6,746 nucleotides of DNA from Candidatus Woesearchaeota archaeon (GCA_019322385.1 JAHWIS010000026.1:1-6746), one strand, 5' to 3'. Counted from the first letter of the stretch, positions 1 through 5,784 are shown. Notes: generated by a model not told the origin, from the letters alone. Translations and numbers: made by a program.

Positions 1-771
1 ATCATCAAGGTGTATTTCCAGTTCAAGGACTTCAACAAGGAAGTGGAGAAGGAGTTCTTCGAATATCTCAAGACAATCAAGGAAGCTGCATGGGTGGTGT
101 CGTGCAGCGGGAGATGGGACGCGCTGGTGGCGTTCTGGAGCAGATCATCATTCCATTTCCATGAGTATTTCATAAAGATACTCAACAGGTTCAGCAAGCA
201 CATACTTCACAAGGAGATCGTGTACAACATTGTCTGGTTCTATTACAACAGGAAATGGCTCATGAAGGAATACACAACACCATTGGCGATCAGGTATGGG
301 GGAGAGCCAGGCCAATACGAACTGGACAGCACAGATGCGGAGATACTGAAGATGCTTGCCAAGAATTCCAGGATGCCTGTTGTAGATATCGCGAAGAGGA
401 TCGACCAGAGCAGCCAGAACGTTATCAACCGGATGAAGAAGCTGGAGAAGGACGGCATCATAACAAAATATTCATTGAACATCGACTATAAAAAGATAGG
501 GTATGTCTTCTGCAAGACATTTATCTATCTGCGGAACATAACACAGAAAAGGCTGGATGAACTTTACAAGTACTGCGCAGCGCAGCCTAACATATTCGCA
601 TTGGTGACCACTGCAGCCGCATGGGACCTGGGGCTGGAGTTCGAGGTCGAGAACTTCGAGCAGATGACAGAGATAATGGACAGCATACGCATGAAGTTCA
701 GCGACATCATAACAAACTATGAATCAGTCATCATAACAAAGCAGTCTGAACTGAATTATATTGTGGAGTGA
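1..771 (+). CDS. Tandem Lrp/AsnC-family transcriptional regulator, 5'-truncated by the window edge
   Basis: The frame is open from base 1 (ATC ATC AAG GTG...) to the TGA at 769-771, giving 256 visible codons. The GTG at 10 is probably internal, because the protein begins in the middle of a domain. Visible residues 4-87 look like an AsnC/RAM-type effector domain, residues 108-155 like an AsnC winged helix-turn-helix (LDSTDAEILKMLAKNSR...), and residues 168-253 like a second effector domain. The two effector-like blocks align with each other, including a WD pair (residues 39-40 and 208-209), so the intact protein probably has two HTH-RAM units in one chain, the first HTH lying upstream of the window. 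Lrp/AsnC proteins bind DNA and sense amino acids or related small molecules; the ligand here is unknown. A GNAT gene follows after 4 bp, so it is probably co-transcribed. The family call is strong; the target genes are unknown. Confidence 0.88.
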   Translation: MIKVYFQFKDFNKEVEKEFFEYLKTIKEAAWVVSCSGRWDALVAFWSRSSFHFHEYFIKILNRFSKHILHKEIVYNIVWFYYNRKWLMKEYTTPLAIRYGGEPGQYELDSTDAEILKMLAKNSRMPVVDIAKRIDQSSQNVINRMKKLEKDGIITKYSLNIDYKKIGYVFCKTFIYLRNITQKRLDELYKYCAAQPNIFALVTTAAAWDLGLEFEVENFEQMTEIMDSIRMKFSDIITNYESVIITKQSELNYIVE

Positions 772-772
772 G
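765..772 (+). promoter_or_regulatory. Ribosome binding site of the GNAT gene
   Basis: GGAGTGAG resembles the archaeal/bacterial Shine-Dalgarno GGAGGTGA and lies 3 bases before ATG 776, overlapping the regulator's stop codon. It is the reason for preferring ATG 776 over TTG 761. Confidence 0.6.
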
Positions 773-775
773 AAA

Positions 776-1222
776 ATGAAAATAAGAAAAGGCAAAAAAC
801 AGGATTTTAGGGATTATCTGAAACATCAACTCGAGGCTTTCCCTAACGAGAGAAGGGAAAGGCACAAGAGGTATTTTGCGCAGAAGATAGAGCGTGATGG
901 AATTTTTATTGCTGAGCTGGACGGGAAATACATCGGCCACTTGACTTTTTCTCAGTTCATATCTCCGCCTTTTGTGAATTCCCTCTATTTAGAGGAGTTC
1001 GTGATTGCAAAGAGCTCCAGGGGAAAAGGCTATGGTAAAAAGATGCTTGATAGGATCATCACTAAAGCCAAGCAGCTCAGGCTGGAAAGGGTGATTCTGA
1101 ACACGTGGAACAACCCAAAGAACAAGGCGATCAGGCTCTACAGAAAGTATGGATTCAAGAAAGTCGGCACGATAAAGAACAAATACGGCAATAATCTGTT
1201 CCTTGAGCTGGAGTTGAAATAA
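776..1222 (+). CDS. GNAT-family N-acetyltransferase
   Basis: Predicted 148-residue single-domain acetyltransferase that would move an acetyl group from acetyl-CoA to an amine; the substrate cannot be inferred. The GNAT motif A is clear at residues 75-91, with the acetyl-CoA pyrophosphate-binding signature R82-G-K-G-Y-G87. The C-terminal motif B region (about 111-131) contains WNNPKNKAIRLYRKYGFKKV, the usual N..A..LY.K.GF pattern. I chose ATG 776 over the in-frame TTG at 761, because GGAGTGAG at 765-772 then sits 3 bases upstream as a ribosome binding site and the TTG would overlap the regulator gene. The gene lies between the Lrp regulator (4-bp gap) and the C39-like peptidase (1-base overlap, TAATG), so the three are very likely one operon. 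The basic N-terminus (KIRKGKK) is ordinary for this family. A RimI-like protein acetyltransferase is possible but not shown. Confidence 0.9.
   Translation: MKIRKGKKQDFRDYLKHQLEAFPNERRERHKRYFAQKIERDGIFIAELDGKYIGHLTFSQFISPPFVNSLYLEEFVIAKSSRGKGYGKKMLDRIITKAKQLRLERVILNTWNNPKNKAIRLYRKYGFKKVGTIKNKYGNNLFLELELK
1210..1217 (+). promoter_or_regulatory. Ribosome binding site of the C39-like peptidase gene
   Basis: GGAGTTGA has one mismatch to GGAGGTGA and lies 4 bases before ATG 1222, inside the 3' end of the GNAT gene. This supports translation as an internal operon gene. Confidence 0.6.
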
Positions 1223-1668
1223 TGCTAAAACTAAAACCATACAAACAATCCCGCGGATACTGCGGGCCTGCATGCCTGAAGATGGTGCTTGGGTATTATG
1301 GAGTTGTGAAGTCAGAGAGAACGCTTGCAAAGATGACTAAGACCAGTCGCACGAAAGGGTGTGAAGAGAAGAACATTGTGGCTGCTGCAAAGAAGCTTGG
1401 GTTCAAGGCGTATGTCAAGCAGAAGAGCAGCATTGCAGAGCTGCGAAGACTTGTGAGGAAAGGGATCCCTGTGATTGTCGACTGGTTCTCGCCTGAGGAA
1501 GCAGGGCATTACTCAGTTGTTGTAGGGTTTGAGAAAGATAATATAATATTAGCAGACCCGCACTTCGGCAGGATAAAAAAGCATAAGATAGACTGGTTTT
1601 CTGATAGATGGTTTGACAGGCCATTCAAGAAGACGCTGATAAGGGAGATTATAGTTATACAAGGGTGA
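1222..1668 (+). CDS. Stand-alone C39-like (papain-fold) cysteine peptidase
   Basis: A 148-residue protein with the complete layout of the C39-like peptidase family. Q9 is the likely oxyanion-hole residue, C14 in GYCGPAC is the nucleophile, H96 in AGHYSVVVGF is the base, and D112 in LADPHFG is the third triad residue. Classical C39 domains cleave double-glycine leader peptides and are fused to ABC transporters; this one is a lone domain with no membrane segment and no signal peptide, so it is probably cytoplasmic. Its start overlaps the GNAT stop by one base. The substrate is unknown: I see no short double-glycine precursor peptide in the window. It may process or degrade a cellular peptide, or belong to C39-like domains used in other roles. 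Fold and triad are well supported; biological role is not. Confidence 0.85.
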   Translation: MLKLKPYKQSRGYCGPACLKMVLGYYGVVKSERTLAKMTKTSRTKGCEEKNIVAAAKKLGFKAYVKQKSSIAELRRLVRKGIPVIVDWFSPEEAGHYSVVVGFEKDNIILADPHFGRIKKHKIDWFSDRWFDRPFKKTLIREIIVIQG

Positions 1669-1671
1669 ATA

Positions 1672-2757
1672 TCACTCAGCTTCTGTATTCATCAAACCAT
1701 AGCCCATCATCTCGACGCCGCAGAGGCATGTGCCTGCGTAGCGCTTGTTGCAGAATTCGAATGTGCCGTCGCAGGTTATCATGACGCCGTTGCCTTTGTC
1801 GCAGGTGTTCTTTTTCTTGTTGCAGTTCTCAGGCAGCATGTAGCATGGTATCTTCTTGTCTTTGTATTCGCACCAGAATGCTTCATCGACAGTTTCGCCG
1901 CCTTCGCCAGTGTCGCCGATATACTTTGTCGGGAAGTCTGTCTTTGTGGAGTTGCCGCAACTGCACTCGCCGTGCTGGATAGAACACTGCTGGAATGTGC
2001 CTTTGCATGTGACTACAGACTCTGCAATGTCTCCGCTCATGCTTATCGACTGCTTGCTGCAGATAAAGACTCCAGTGTCGCAGTCTATCTCCTGTGATGT
2101 GTCTATCTCTGGCGCAAGCTGATCGCCCTCGACCTCATCCTCTGTGCCGCAGGCGCATTCATCGAAAGCATCTTTGCATGCCTTGAACGAGCCCTTGCAG
2201 ATTATCTCCTCACCATCATCAACACAGTCATGGTATCCTTTGTCGCAGATATCTGTTGACTCTTCAGCTTCTTCAGTCTCTTCACAGAACTCTTCTTCAG
2301 AATCGCATTCTATCACTCTACATCCTGAATATGCTGCGCAGCAATCATCATAATCCAATGGGCAGTATATCTCCTTGAGGTTCGCGTTGAGGCAGATCGT
2401 GACAGCGCAGTCAGTCTGTGTCTCGGTCGTCTCTTTCTCCCGGCTCACTTTCTCCTTTATCGTTGAGATAGGATTGGCAAGCTTCTTTACAGAACTTCCT
2501 GATATAAACCTGCTGGGCTTCCTGTTCTCACCCTTGAACCATGAGACAAAGCGCTTCCATAATGAGTTCTCGCAGTCTTCTGAGCTATCTTTATCATTAT
2601 CATCGCAGTCATACTCGTAATCATCACCGCAGTCTGCATCATCGCTCATGACCTTGTCATTATCAAAGTCATACCTAGGGTCATACCTGCAGTCTGCTGC
2701 AGAGACTGCTGCGACAAGGATTGCAAATATAAGAATGAATATCAGCCCTTTTTTCAT
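1672..2757 (-). CDS. Secreted acidic cysteine-rich repeat protein, function unknown
   Basis: A 361-residue protein of no family I recognise. Residues 1-20 form a typical Sec signal peptide: basic MKKG, a hydrophobic core, and AVSA before the likely cleavage site. I see no C-terminal membrane anchor and no lipobox, so it is probably released or loosely attached outside the cell. Residues 25-62 are dense in Asp (DFDNDKVMSDD) and resemble a degenerate dockerin/thrombospondin-type calcium-binding run. Residues 63-115 form a cysteine-free, basic linker containing WKRFVSWFKG. From residue 117 on there are four related modules with C-x6-C-x6-C spacing, the last three reading C-[KD]-G-[ST]-F-x2-C-x6/7-C-x-C-G. 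About 32 Cys are present in all, which suggests extensive disulfides or metal binding. The start at ATG 2757 is supported by the signal peptide and AGAGG 7 bases upstream. The gene converges on the peptidase gene with a 3-bp gap. Confidence 0.85.
   Translation of the reverse strand: MKKGLIFILIFAILVAAVSAADCRYDPRYDFDNDKVMSDDADCGDDYEYDCDDNDKDSSEDCENSLWKRFVSWFKGENRKPSRFISGSSVKKLANPISTIKEKVSREKETTETQTDCAVTICLNANLKEIYCPLDYDDCCAAYSGCRVIECDSEEEFCEETEEAEESTDICDKGYHDCVDDGEEIICKGSFKACKDAFDECACGTEDEVEGDQLAPEIDTSQEIDCDTGVFICSKQSISMSGDIAESVVTCKGTFQQCSIQHGECSCGNSTKTDFPTKYIGDTGEGGETVDEAFWCEYKDKKIPCYMLPENCNKKKNTCDKGNGVMITCDGTFEFCNKRYAGTCLCGVEMMGYGLMNTEAE
1717..2409 (-). repeat. Four diverged Cys-rich modules inside the secreted protein
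   Basis: Module A covers residues 117-147 (C132, C139, C146), B residues 171-204 (C187, C194, C201, C203), C residues 226-268 (C251, C258, C265, C267) and D residues 319-347 (C329, C336, C344, C346). In B, C and D the core is C-[KD]-G-[ST]-F-x2-C, then six or seven residues, then C-x-C-G. B and C also start with CD.G...C. Module A keeps only the cysteine spacing. The repeats are evident in protein sequence, not as long DNA identity, so the duplication is old. Confidence 0.75.
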
Positions 2758-2764
2758 GTCTAAA

Positions 2765-2769
2765 CCTCT
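2765..2769 (-). promoter_or_regulatory. Ribosome binding site of the Cys-rich secreted protein gene
   Basis: On the minus strand AGAGG(T) lies 7 bases before ATG 2757, a usual spacing, and agrees with the start set by the signal peptide. Confidence 0.5.
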
Positions 2770-2790
2770 GAATATGTTGGGAAAAGGAGG

Positions 2791-2801
2791 GGTTTAAAAA
2801 A
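2791..2801 (-). promoter_or_regulatory. Candidate TATA box for the Cys-rich secreted protein gene
   Basis: The minus strand reads TTTTTTAAACC here. With the usual 26 bp or so to the transcription start, RNA would begin near 2771, leaving a leader of about 14 bases that contains the AGAGG site. This is inferred from spacing only. Confidence 0.45.
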
Positions 2802-2835
2802 GTTTGGGTTGACTTTTAAACAATCCCAGGTAAGA

Positions 2836-2844
2836 TTTTTAAAC
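2836..2844 (+). promoter_or_regulatory. TATA box of the pseudouridine synthase gene, implying a leaderless mRNA
   Basis: TTTTTAAAC is centred about 26 bp upstream of ATG 2866, which places the predicted transcription start at or next to the start codon. The bases between (ending ATCTTTTAAT) contain no purine-rich ribosome binding site, which fits leaderless initiation. A second copy of TTTTAAAC at 2814-2821 could be an alternative box. Confidence 0.55.
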
Positions 2845-2865
2845 TCCATCTAATTATCTTTTAAT

Positions 2866-3561
2866 ATGCTGCAGCGAGTGCAGAAGATCATCGCATCTGC
2901 GGGGATCTGTTCCAGGCGAAAAGCTGAGAAGCTTATTGAGCAGGGCAAGGTGAAGGTAAATGGCAAACTGATTTCTATCGGCGCAAAAGCCGACCCGTTC
3001 AAGGACAATATAACTGTCGAAGGGGAGACTGTGAAGCAGCCAGGGAGGATATATCTGGCGTTCAACAAGCCGCCGGATTGCTTGACTACACTGCATGACC
3101 CTAAAGGCAGGCGGACAATCCTGTATTATGTAAAGCTCAAGGAACGGGTCATACCTGTAGGCAGGCTTGACTTCAGGACACAAGGCCTCCTGTTGCTGAC
3201 AAATGACGGGGACTTTGCCAACAGGATAATGCATCCGCGGTATGAGATAGAGAAGAAATATATGGTCTTTCTTGACAGGAAGTTCGATCCCAGCGATGTT
3301 GCAAAGGTGAATAAAGGGATAAACCTCGAAGAGGTGAAGACAAGGTCTGCAAGGGTCAGTTATGCAAGCCCGACAAAGGATGTGATCAACATCACTTTGC
3401 ACGAGGGGCAGAACAGGGTCGTGAGAAGGATGATGTCACACCTCGGTTACAAGGTCAAGAAGCTGATACGCACAAGGATAGGGAATGTAAAGCTCGGCAG
3501 CCTCAGGCAGGGGAGTATCAGGAATCTCAGCAAGAAAGAACTCATCGGACTGGTTAATTAA
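2866..3561 (+). CDS. S4-domain rRNA pseudouridine synthase, RsuA/RluB/RluF family
   Basis: A 231-residue enzyme expected to convert specific rRNA uridines to pseudouridine. Residues 2-60 form an S4 RNA-binding domain (VQKIIASAGICSRRKAEKLI...VNG). The catalytic domain follows, with the family signature GRLDFRTQGLLLLTNDG at residues 99-115, where D102 is the catalytic Asp. Later conserved blocks are EIEKKYMV (127-134), the EGQNRVVRRM arginine block (180-189) and IRTRIGNVKLGSLRQG (201-216). The length fits this family (about 230-290). Start ATG 2866 directly precedes the S4 domain and sits 26 bp after a TATA box. RsuA, RluB, RluE and RluF cannot be told apart reliably from sequence alone. The family is typically bacterial, whereas archaea mainly use Cbf5 with H/ACA RNAs for rRNA pseudouridylation, so ancient gene transfer is a reasonable inference. 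It is monocistronic, divergent from the Cys-rich protein gene. Confidence 0.92.
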   Translation: MLQRVQKIIASAGICSRRKAEKLIEQGKVKVNGKLISIGAKADPFKDNITVEGETVKQPGRIYLAFNKPPDCLTTLHDPKGRRTILYYVKLKERVIPVGRLDFRTQGLLLLTNDGDFANRIMHPRYEIEKKYMVFLDRKFDPSDVAKVNKGINLEEVKTRSARVSYASPTKDVINITLHEGQNRVVRRMMSHLGYKVKKLIRTRIGNVKLGSLRQGSIRNLSKKELIGLVN

Positions 3562-3771
3562 AATATATTTTGACAGAATTCTTTTAAATCCCGACGAGGG
3601 AATGATTCACCTCTTTTTGTGCAGGATGATGAAGAGAGCAGAACTTAATAAACATTTGTTGCTTTGTTAATATGCTTTTGGAAGTGTATTATCGACGATA
3701 GAAAGAGGGTTTTAAAGGTATAAAAAGAAGAAGCGTTTCCTCACTTGGGTGTGAGTAAAAAAGAAAATATT
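3562..3771. other. 210-bp non-coding spacer between convergent genes
   Basis: No convincing gene is visible. The left part is AT-rich with T runs (3568-3571 and 3614-3618) that may end the pseudouridine synthase transcript. Plus-strand TATA-like boxes occur at 3582-3589 (TTTTAAAT) and 3710-3717 (TTTTAAAG) with no matching gene downstream. A small hairpin TCCC/GGGA lies at 3589-3601. The only ORF of note is 22 codons (3602-3670, +), with no recognisable features. The right part holds the minus-strand terminator candidate. Confidence 0.6.
3720..3762 (-). terminator. Probable transcription terminator of the purO-prs unit
   Basis: Reading the minus strand after the stop codon of prs, there is a T6 tract (3762-3757), then a hairpin CTCAC-ACCCAA-GTGAG (3755-3740), then the pyrimidine-rich TTCTTCTTTTTAT (3732-3720). 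Archaeal RNA polymerase stops readily at T tracts, with or without a hairpin. The 5-bp stem is short, so the T runs may be the main signal. Confidence 0.5.
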
Positions 3772-5016
3772 TCAGCATTCATCGCTGGACTCTGTCAGTT
3801 TCCTATGGCTCCTGACCATTGGCTTGTAAGGGCCGAGCACTGGCTCTGCCAGACGCTTGTACAGCTTCAGTTCAGACTTGAAGCGCTTTTCATAATCTTC
3901 ATCTCTTTCCCTTCTTTCAGCAAACTTGACCCTGTTGGCTATATTTTCGTAAGGACCCAGCACTCCCCTGCTGCTGAACAGGTAAGGCACGCCCTTGTTC
4001 TCTGCAGATCTTCTTATGAACTCTGCGACCAAAGGCTGGGTAGGGATGACGATCAGCTTCTCAGAGTCTTTGTGCAAACCAAGTATCTCATATAGGTCTG
4101 GAGGCAGATAGCAACTGTTGGTCATGATCAGCCTGTCGATAATCCCTTGCTCCAATGCATTCTTGAACAGGTCTGTGCCTATCTCGTTCATCATGAACTT
4201 TGCGTGTGCAAGATTGACATAGGTCCCGATAGAGCCGTTTTCGCGGCATATCTTGGCTGCATCGCACATCGAACCTGCTGTGACTGACTCGTCGTCAAAC
4301 AGGGCGGCGATGACGCCTGTGACATCGCCGATCAGCGCACCGGATTTCGATTTCCCTTTGTTTTGGTGTACCCTGTCCTTGTCGACAAGCGCAAGGTCCT
4401 TTACAAAGCGCTCATCCTGCTGTACTGTGGTTGAGTTCAGTATCTCACGCACAGGCTTTGCTGCACCAGCGTCAGGCGCAACAGGCTTTATCAGCACTTC
4501 TTCCCCTGCAATCTTTGATATGACACGTATCAGGGGAGGCCATAACTGGAAGTTCATGAATCTTGTCCTCGAGGGATCAAAGGCAAGTATTGTTGCATCT
4601 GAATGCGCTGTAAATGTACTGAATGTGTTTATCCCGTTAGTCATTATGCAGTTCGCCTTTACCTGCAGAGTGACAGCCTCTCCGGGTTTGCTCTTCCTCT
4701 CCTGTCTTGAGCAGCCGAGATATGTCTCAAAAACATTGACAGAATGCGCGCCCTCATGCAATGCTGCGTTTGCAAAATTCAGCATTTCCATCAGGTTATG
4801 GAGAGTGTTGTTGTGGAACCTTGAGATGAAGTAGACGTCTTTTCCGCCGACATCCCTTTCTAATATCCTAAAATAAGGGTCGCTGTCGCTGTGATACCTT
4901 GATTCGAGCTTGCCTCTCTCCAGATCGAGAAGCGTGCACACATCATCAACATATTTTTCGTCATCTGTCCCTGCAAAAACAAGGACGTTTTCCAGTTTTG
5001 TCAATTTAAACTTCAC
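3772..5016 (-). CDS. prs: Ribose-phosphate pyrophosphokinase (PRPP synthetase) homologue with C-terminal extension
   Basis: Predicted to make PRPP from ribose 5-phosphate and ATP, the entry substrate for purine, pyrimidine and NAD synthesis. From the GTG start it has 414 residues. The N-terminal phosphoribosyltransferase-fold domain has FAGTDDE (14-20), ESRYHSDSD (38-46, in place of the usual F.DGE), YLGCSRQERK (99-108, ATP-site RQ) and AHSD (H138, catalytic His). The second domain has PDAGA (181-185), VDKDR (211-215, flexible-loop Lys/Arg), IGDVTG (229-234), the PRPP loop DDESVTAGSM (241-250) and the terminal VIPTQPLVAEFIRR (323-336). Family members usually end soon after this block, at about 285-320 residues; here roughly 65 further charged residues follow (350-414). 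GTG 5016 overlaps the purO stop as GTGA, but TTG 5004 has a better-placed ribosome binding site. Loop changes such as Val at position 5 of the PRPP loop make reduced or altered activity conceivable. Confidence 0.85.
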   Translation of the reverse strand: MKFKLTKLENVLVFAGTDDEKYVDDVCTLLDLERGKLESRYHSDSDPYFRILERDVGGKDVYFISRFHNNTLHNLMEMLNFANAALHEGAHSVNVFETYLGCSRQERKSKPGEAVTLQVKANCIMTNGINTFSTFTAHSDATILAFDPSRTRFMNFQLWPPLIRVISKIAGEEVLIKPVAPDAGAAKPVREILNSTTVQQDERFVKDLALVDKDRVHQNKGKSKSGALIGDVTGVIAALFDDESVTAGSMCDAAKICRENGSIGTYVNLAHAKFMMNEIGTDLFKNALEQGIIDRLIMTNSCYLPPDLYEILGLHKDSEKLIVIPTQPLVAEFIRRSAENKGVPYLFSSRGVLGPYENIANRVKFAERRERDEDYEKRFKSELKLYKRLAEPVLGPYKPMVRSHRKLTESSDEC

Positions 5017-5021
5017 CCCCT
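5013..5021 (-). promoter_or_regulatory. Ribosome binding site deciding the prs start
   Basis: The minus strand reads AGGGGGTGA, one mismatch from GGAGGTGA over its last eight bases. The GTG start at 5016 lies inside this motif, leaving no spacing, while the in-frame TTG at 5004-5002 follows it after 8 bases, an ideal distance. With TTG the protein would start (M)TKLENVLVFAG, losing only four residues. Confidence 0.5.
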
Positions 5022-5741
5022 GAAGTTCCTTATGGAATGCTCTGCTTTGCCTGACGGCTTGAATATGACTGCTGCGATGCCGACCATGAAATCGCGGTTG
5101 ACCATGTCGCCCAGCTCCTCGCAGAGGCCTGGCGGAGAGTATGCCTCGATGGGAAGAGTGAAAGGCTCTCCTTCATATGGTGGGAGAGGTTCCTCGTTTA
5201 CACCTGTGTATGTGGTGATGCCGTATGCCTTTCCATTTCCGTCAGAAAACTCAGGTGCGAGGCGGAAATCTTCTCTTACTGCCTGCTTCTCCTCACCTTT
5301 CTTCTTTATTATGCCGAGCTCCATTGTTGAATACCTGTAATTATCTGGTGTTATTATCATCCTGCCGCTTATCCTCGGAGTGAAATTAGGCTTATCAGGC
5401 TCATAGTTCCACTGCCTTGTCACGTTGCTTATAGAGAGGTTGTCTATGCCGCAGGCAGTTGCAGTGAATACAGAGTCTGTCTGCTTTCCGTTGCTTACAG
5501 CGACGACGTTGTCATTCCATGCGATCGCATTGTAGATGAGCAGGTCAGGATTCCCTTTTGCAAGTGTCTCGGGATCAGTAGGCTCTGTCGCGATGATCCT
5601 TCCTCTGTTGACAAACCTCCTTGCCTGGCTCGACGCTGAGCGGCCAGTCACGAAATAAGCGCAGAACAGCTGCTGCTTTCTTGTAGTTCCCATGATTATT
5701 CCCCTTCCAGGGTATTCCATATTTTCCAGACGGTTCTTCAT
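5013..5741 (-). CDS. purO: IMP cyclohydrolase, PurO type
   Basis: Predicted to close FAICAR (5-formamidoimidazole-4-carboxamide ribotide) to IMP, the last step of purine synthesis; PurO is the archaeal replacement for the cyclohydrolase half of bacterial PurH. Numbering from ATG 5741 (242 residues), the conserved blocks are YPGRGIIMG (10-18), YFVTGRSASSQ (29-39), YNA (70-72), VSNGKQTD (82-89) and TPRISGRM (121-128). These match the R.L...., S.RS..NR, YN, VSNG..TD and TPRI pattern I know for archaeal PurO. It is somewhat longer than the classical form of about 200 residues and looks like the long branch of the family. ATG 5741 is preferred over GTG 5750 because GAGAGTGA (5754-5747) then sits 5 bases upstream. 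It is translated just ahead of prs, from a leader with notable structure. Catalysis is inferred from motifs only. Confidence 0.87.
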   Translation of the reverse strand: MKNRLENMEYPGRGIIMGTTRKQQLFCAYFVTGRSASSQARRFVNRGRIIATEPTDPETLAKGNPDLLIYNAIAWNDNVVAVSNGKQTDSVFTATACGIDNLSISNVTRQWNYEPDKPNFTPRISGRMIITPDNYRYSTMELGIIKKKGEEKQAVREDFRLAPEFSDGNGKAYGITTYTGVNEEPLPPYEGEPFTLPIEAYSPPGLCEELGDMVNRDFMVGIAAVIFKPSGKAEHSIRNFRG

Positions 5742-5770
5742 TTCTATCACTCTCAGTACCTTTTGATTCT

Positions 5771-5784
5771 ATATCTTGATATCA
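5771..5784. repeat. Inverted repeat in the purO leader/promoter, possible operator
   Basis: ATATC-TT-GATAT (5771-5782) is a perfect 5-bp inverted repeat overlapping the palindrome TGATATCA (5777-5784). It lies between the two candidate TATA boxes and the purO start, a normal place for a repressor site. AT-rich short palindromes also arise by chance. Confidence 0.3.

Noticed and set aside
1861..1905. GG at residues 286-287 of the Cys-rich protein as a cleavage site for the neighbouring C39-like peptidase
   Set aside because: It is in the middle of a large exported protein, not at the end of a leader peptide, and the peptidase appears cytoplasmic, so they would not meet.
2850..3402. Long minus-strand ORFs opposite the pseudouridine synthase (up to 182 codons)
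   Set aside because: They are shadows of a gene with clear family motifs; their translations show no domain, and they have no promoter or ribosome binding site.
3626..3632. ATGATGA, a match to the C box of archaeal C/D guide RNAs
   Set aside because: No CTGA D or D' box follows at a suitable distance and no terminal stem pairs around it.
3602..3670. 22-codon ORF (MIHLFLCRMMKRAELN...) in the spacer, preceded by CGAGGG
   Set aside because: It is very short, has no recognisable feature, and the nearest TATA-like box is badly spaced (centre about 17 bp before the ATG).
4253..4834. 193-codon plus-strand ORF opposite prs
   Set aside because: It is antisense to the conserved core of prs, Ser/Phe/Thr-rich as expected from a mirrored coding frame, with no supporting signals.
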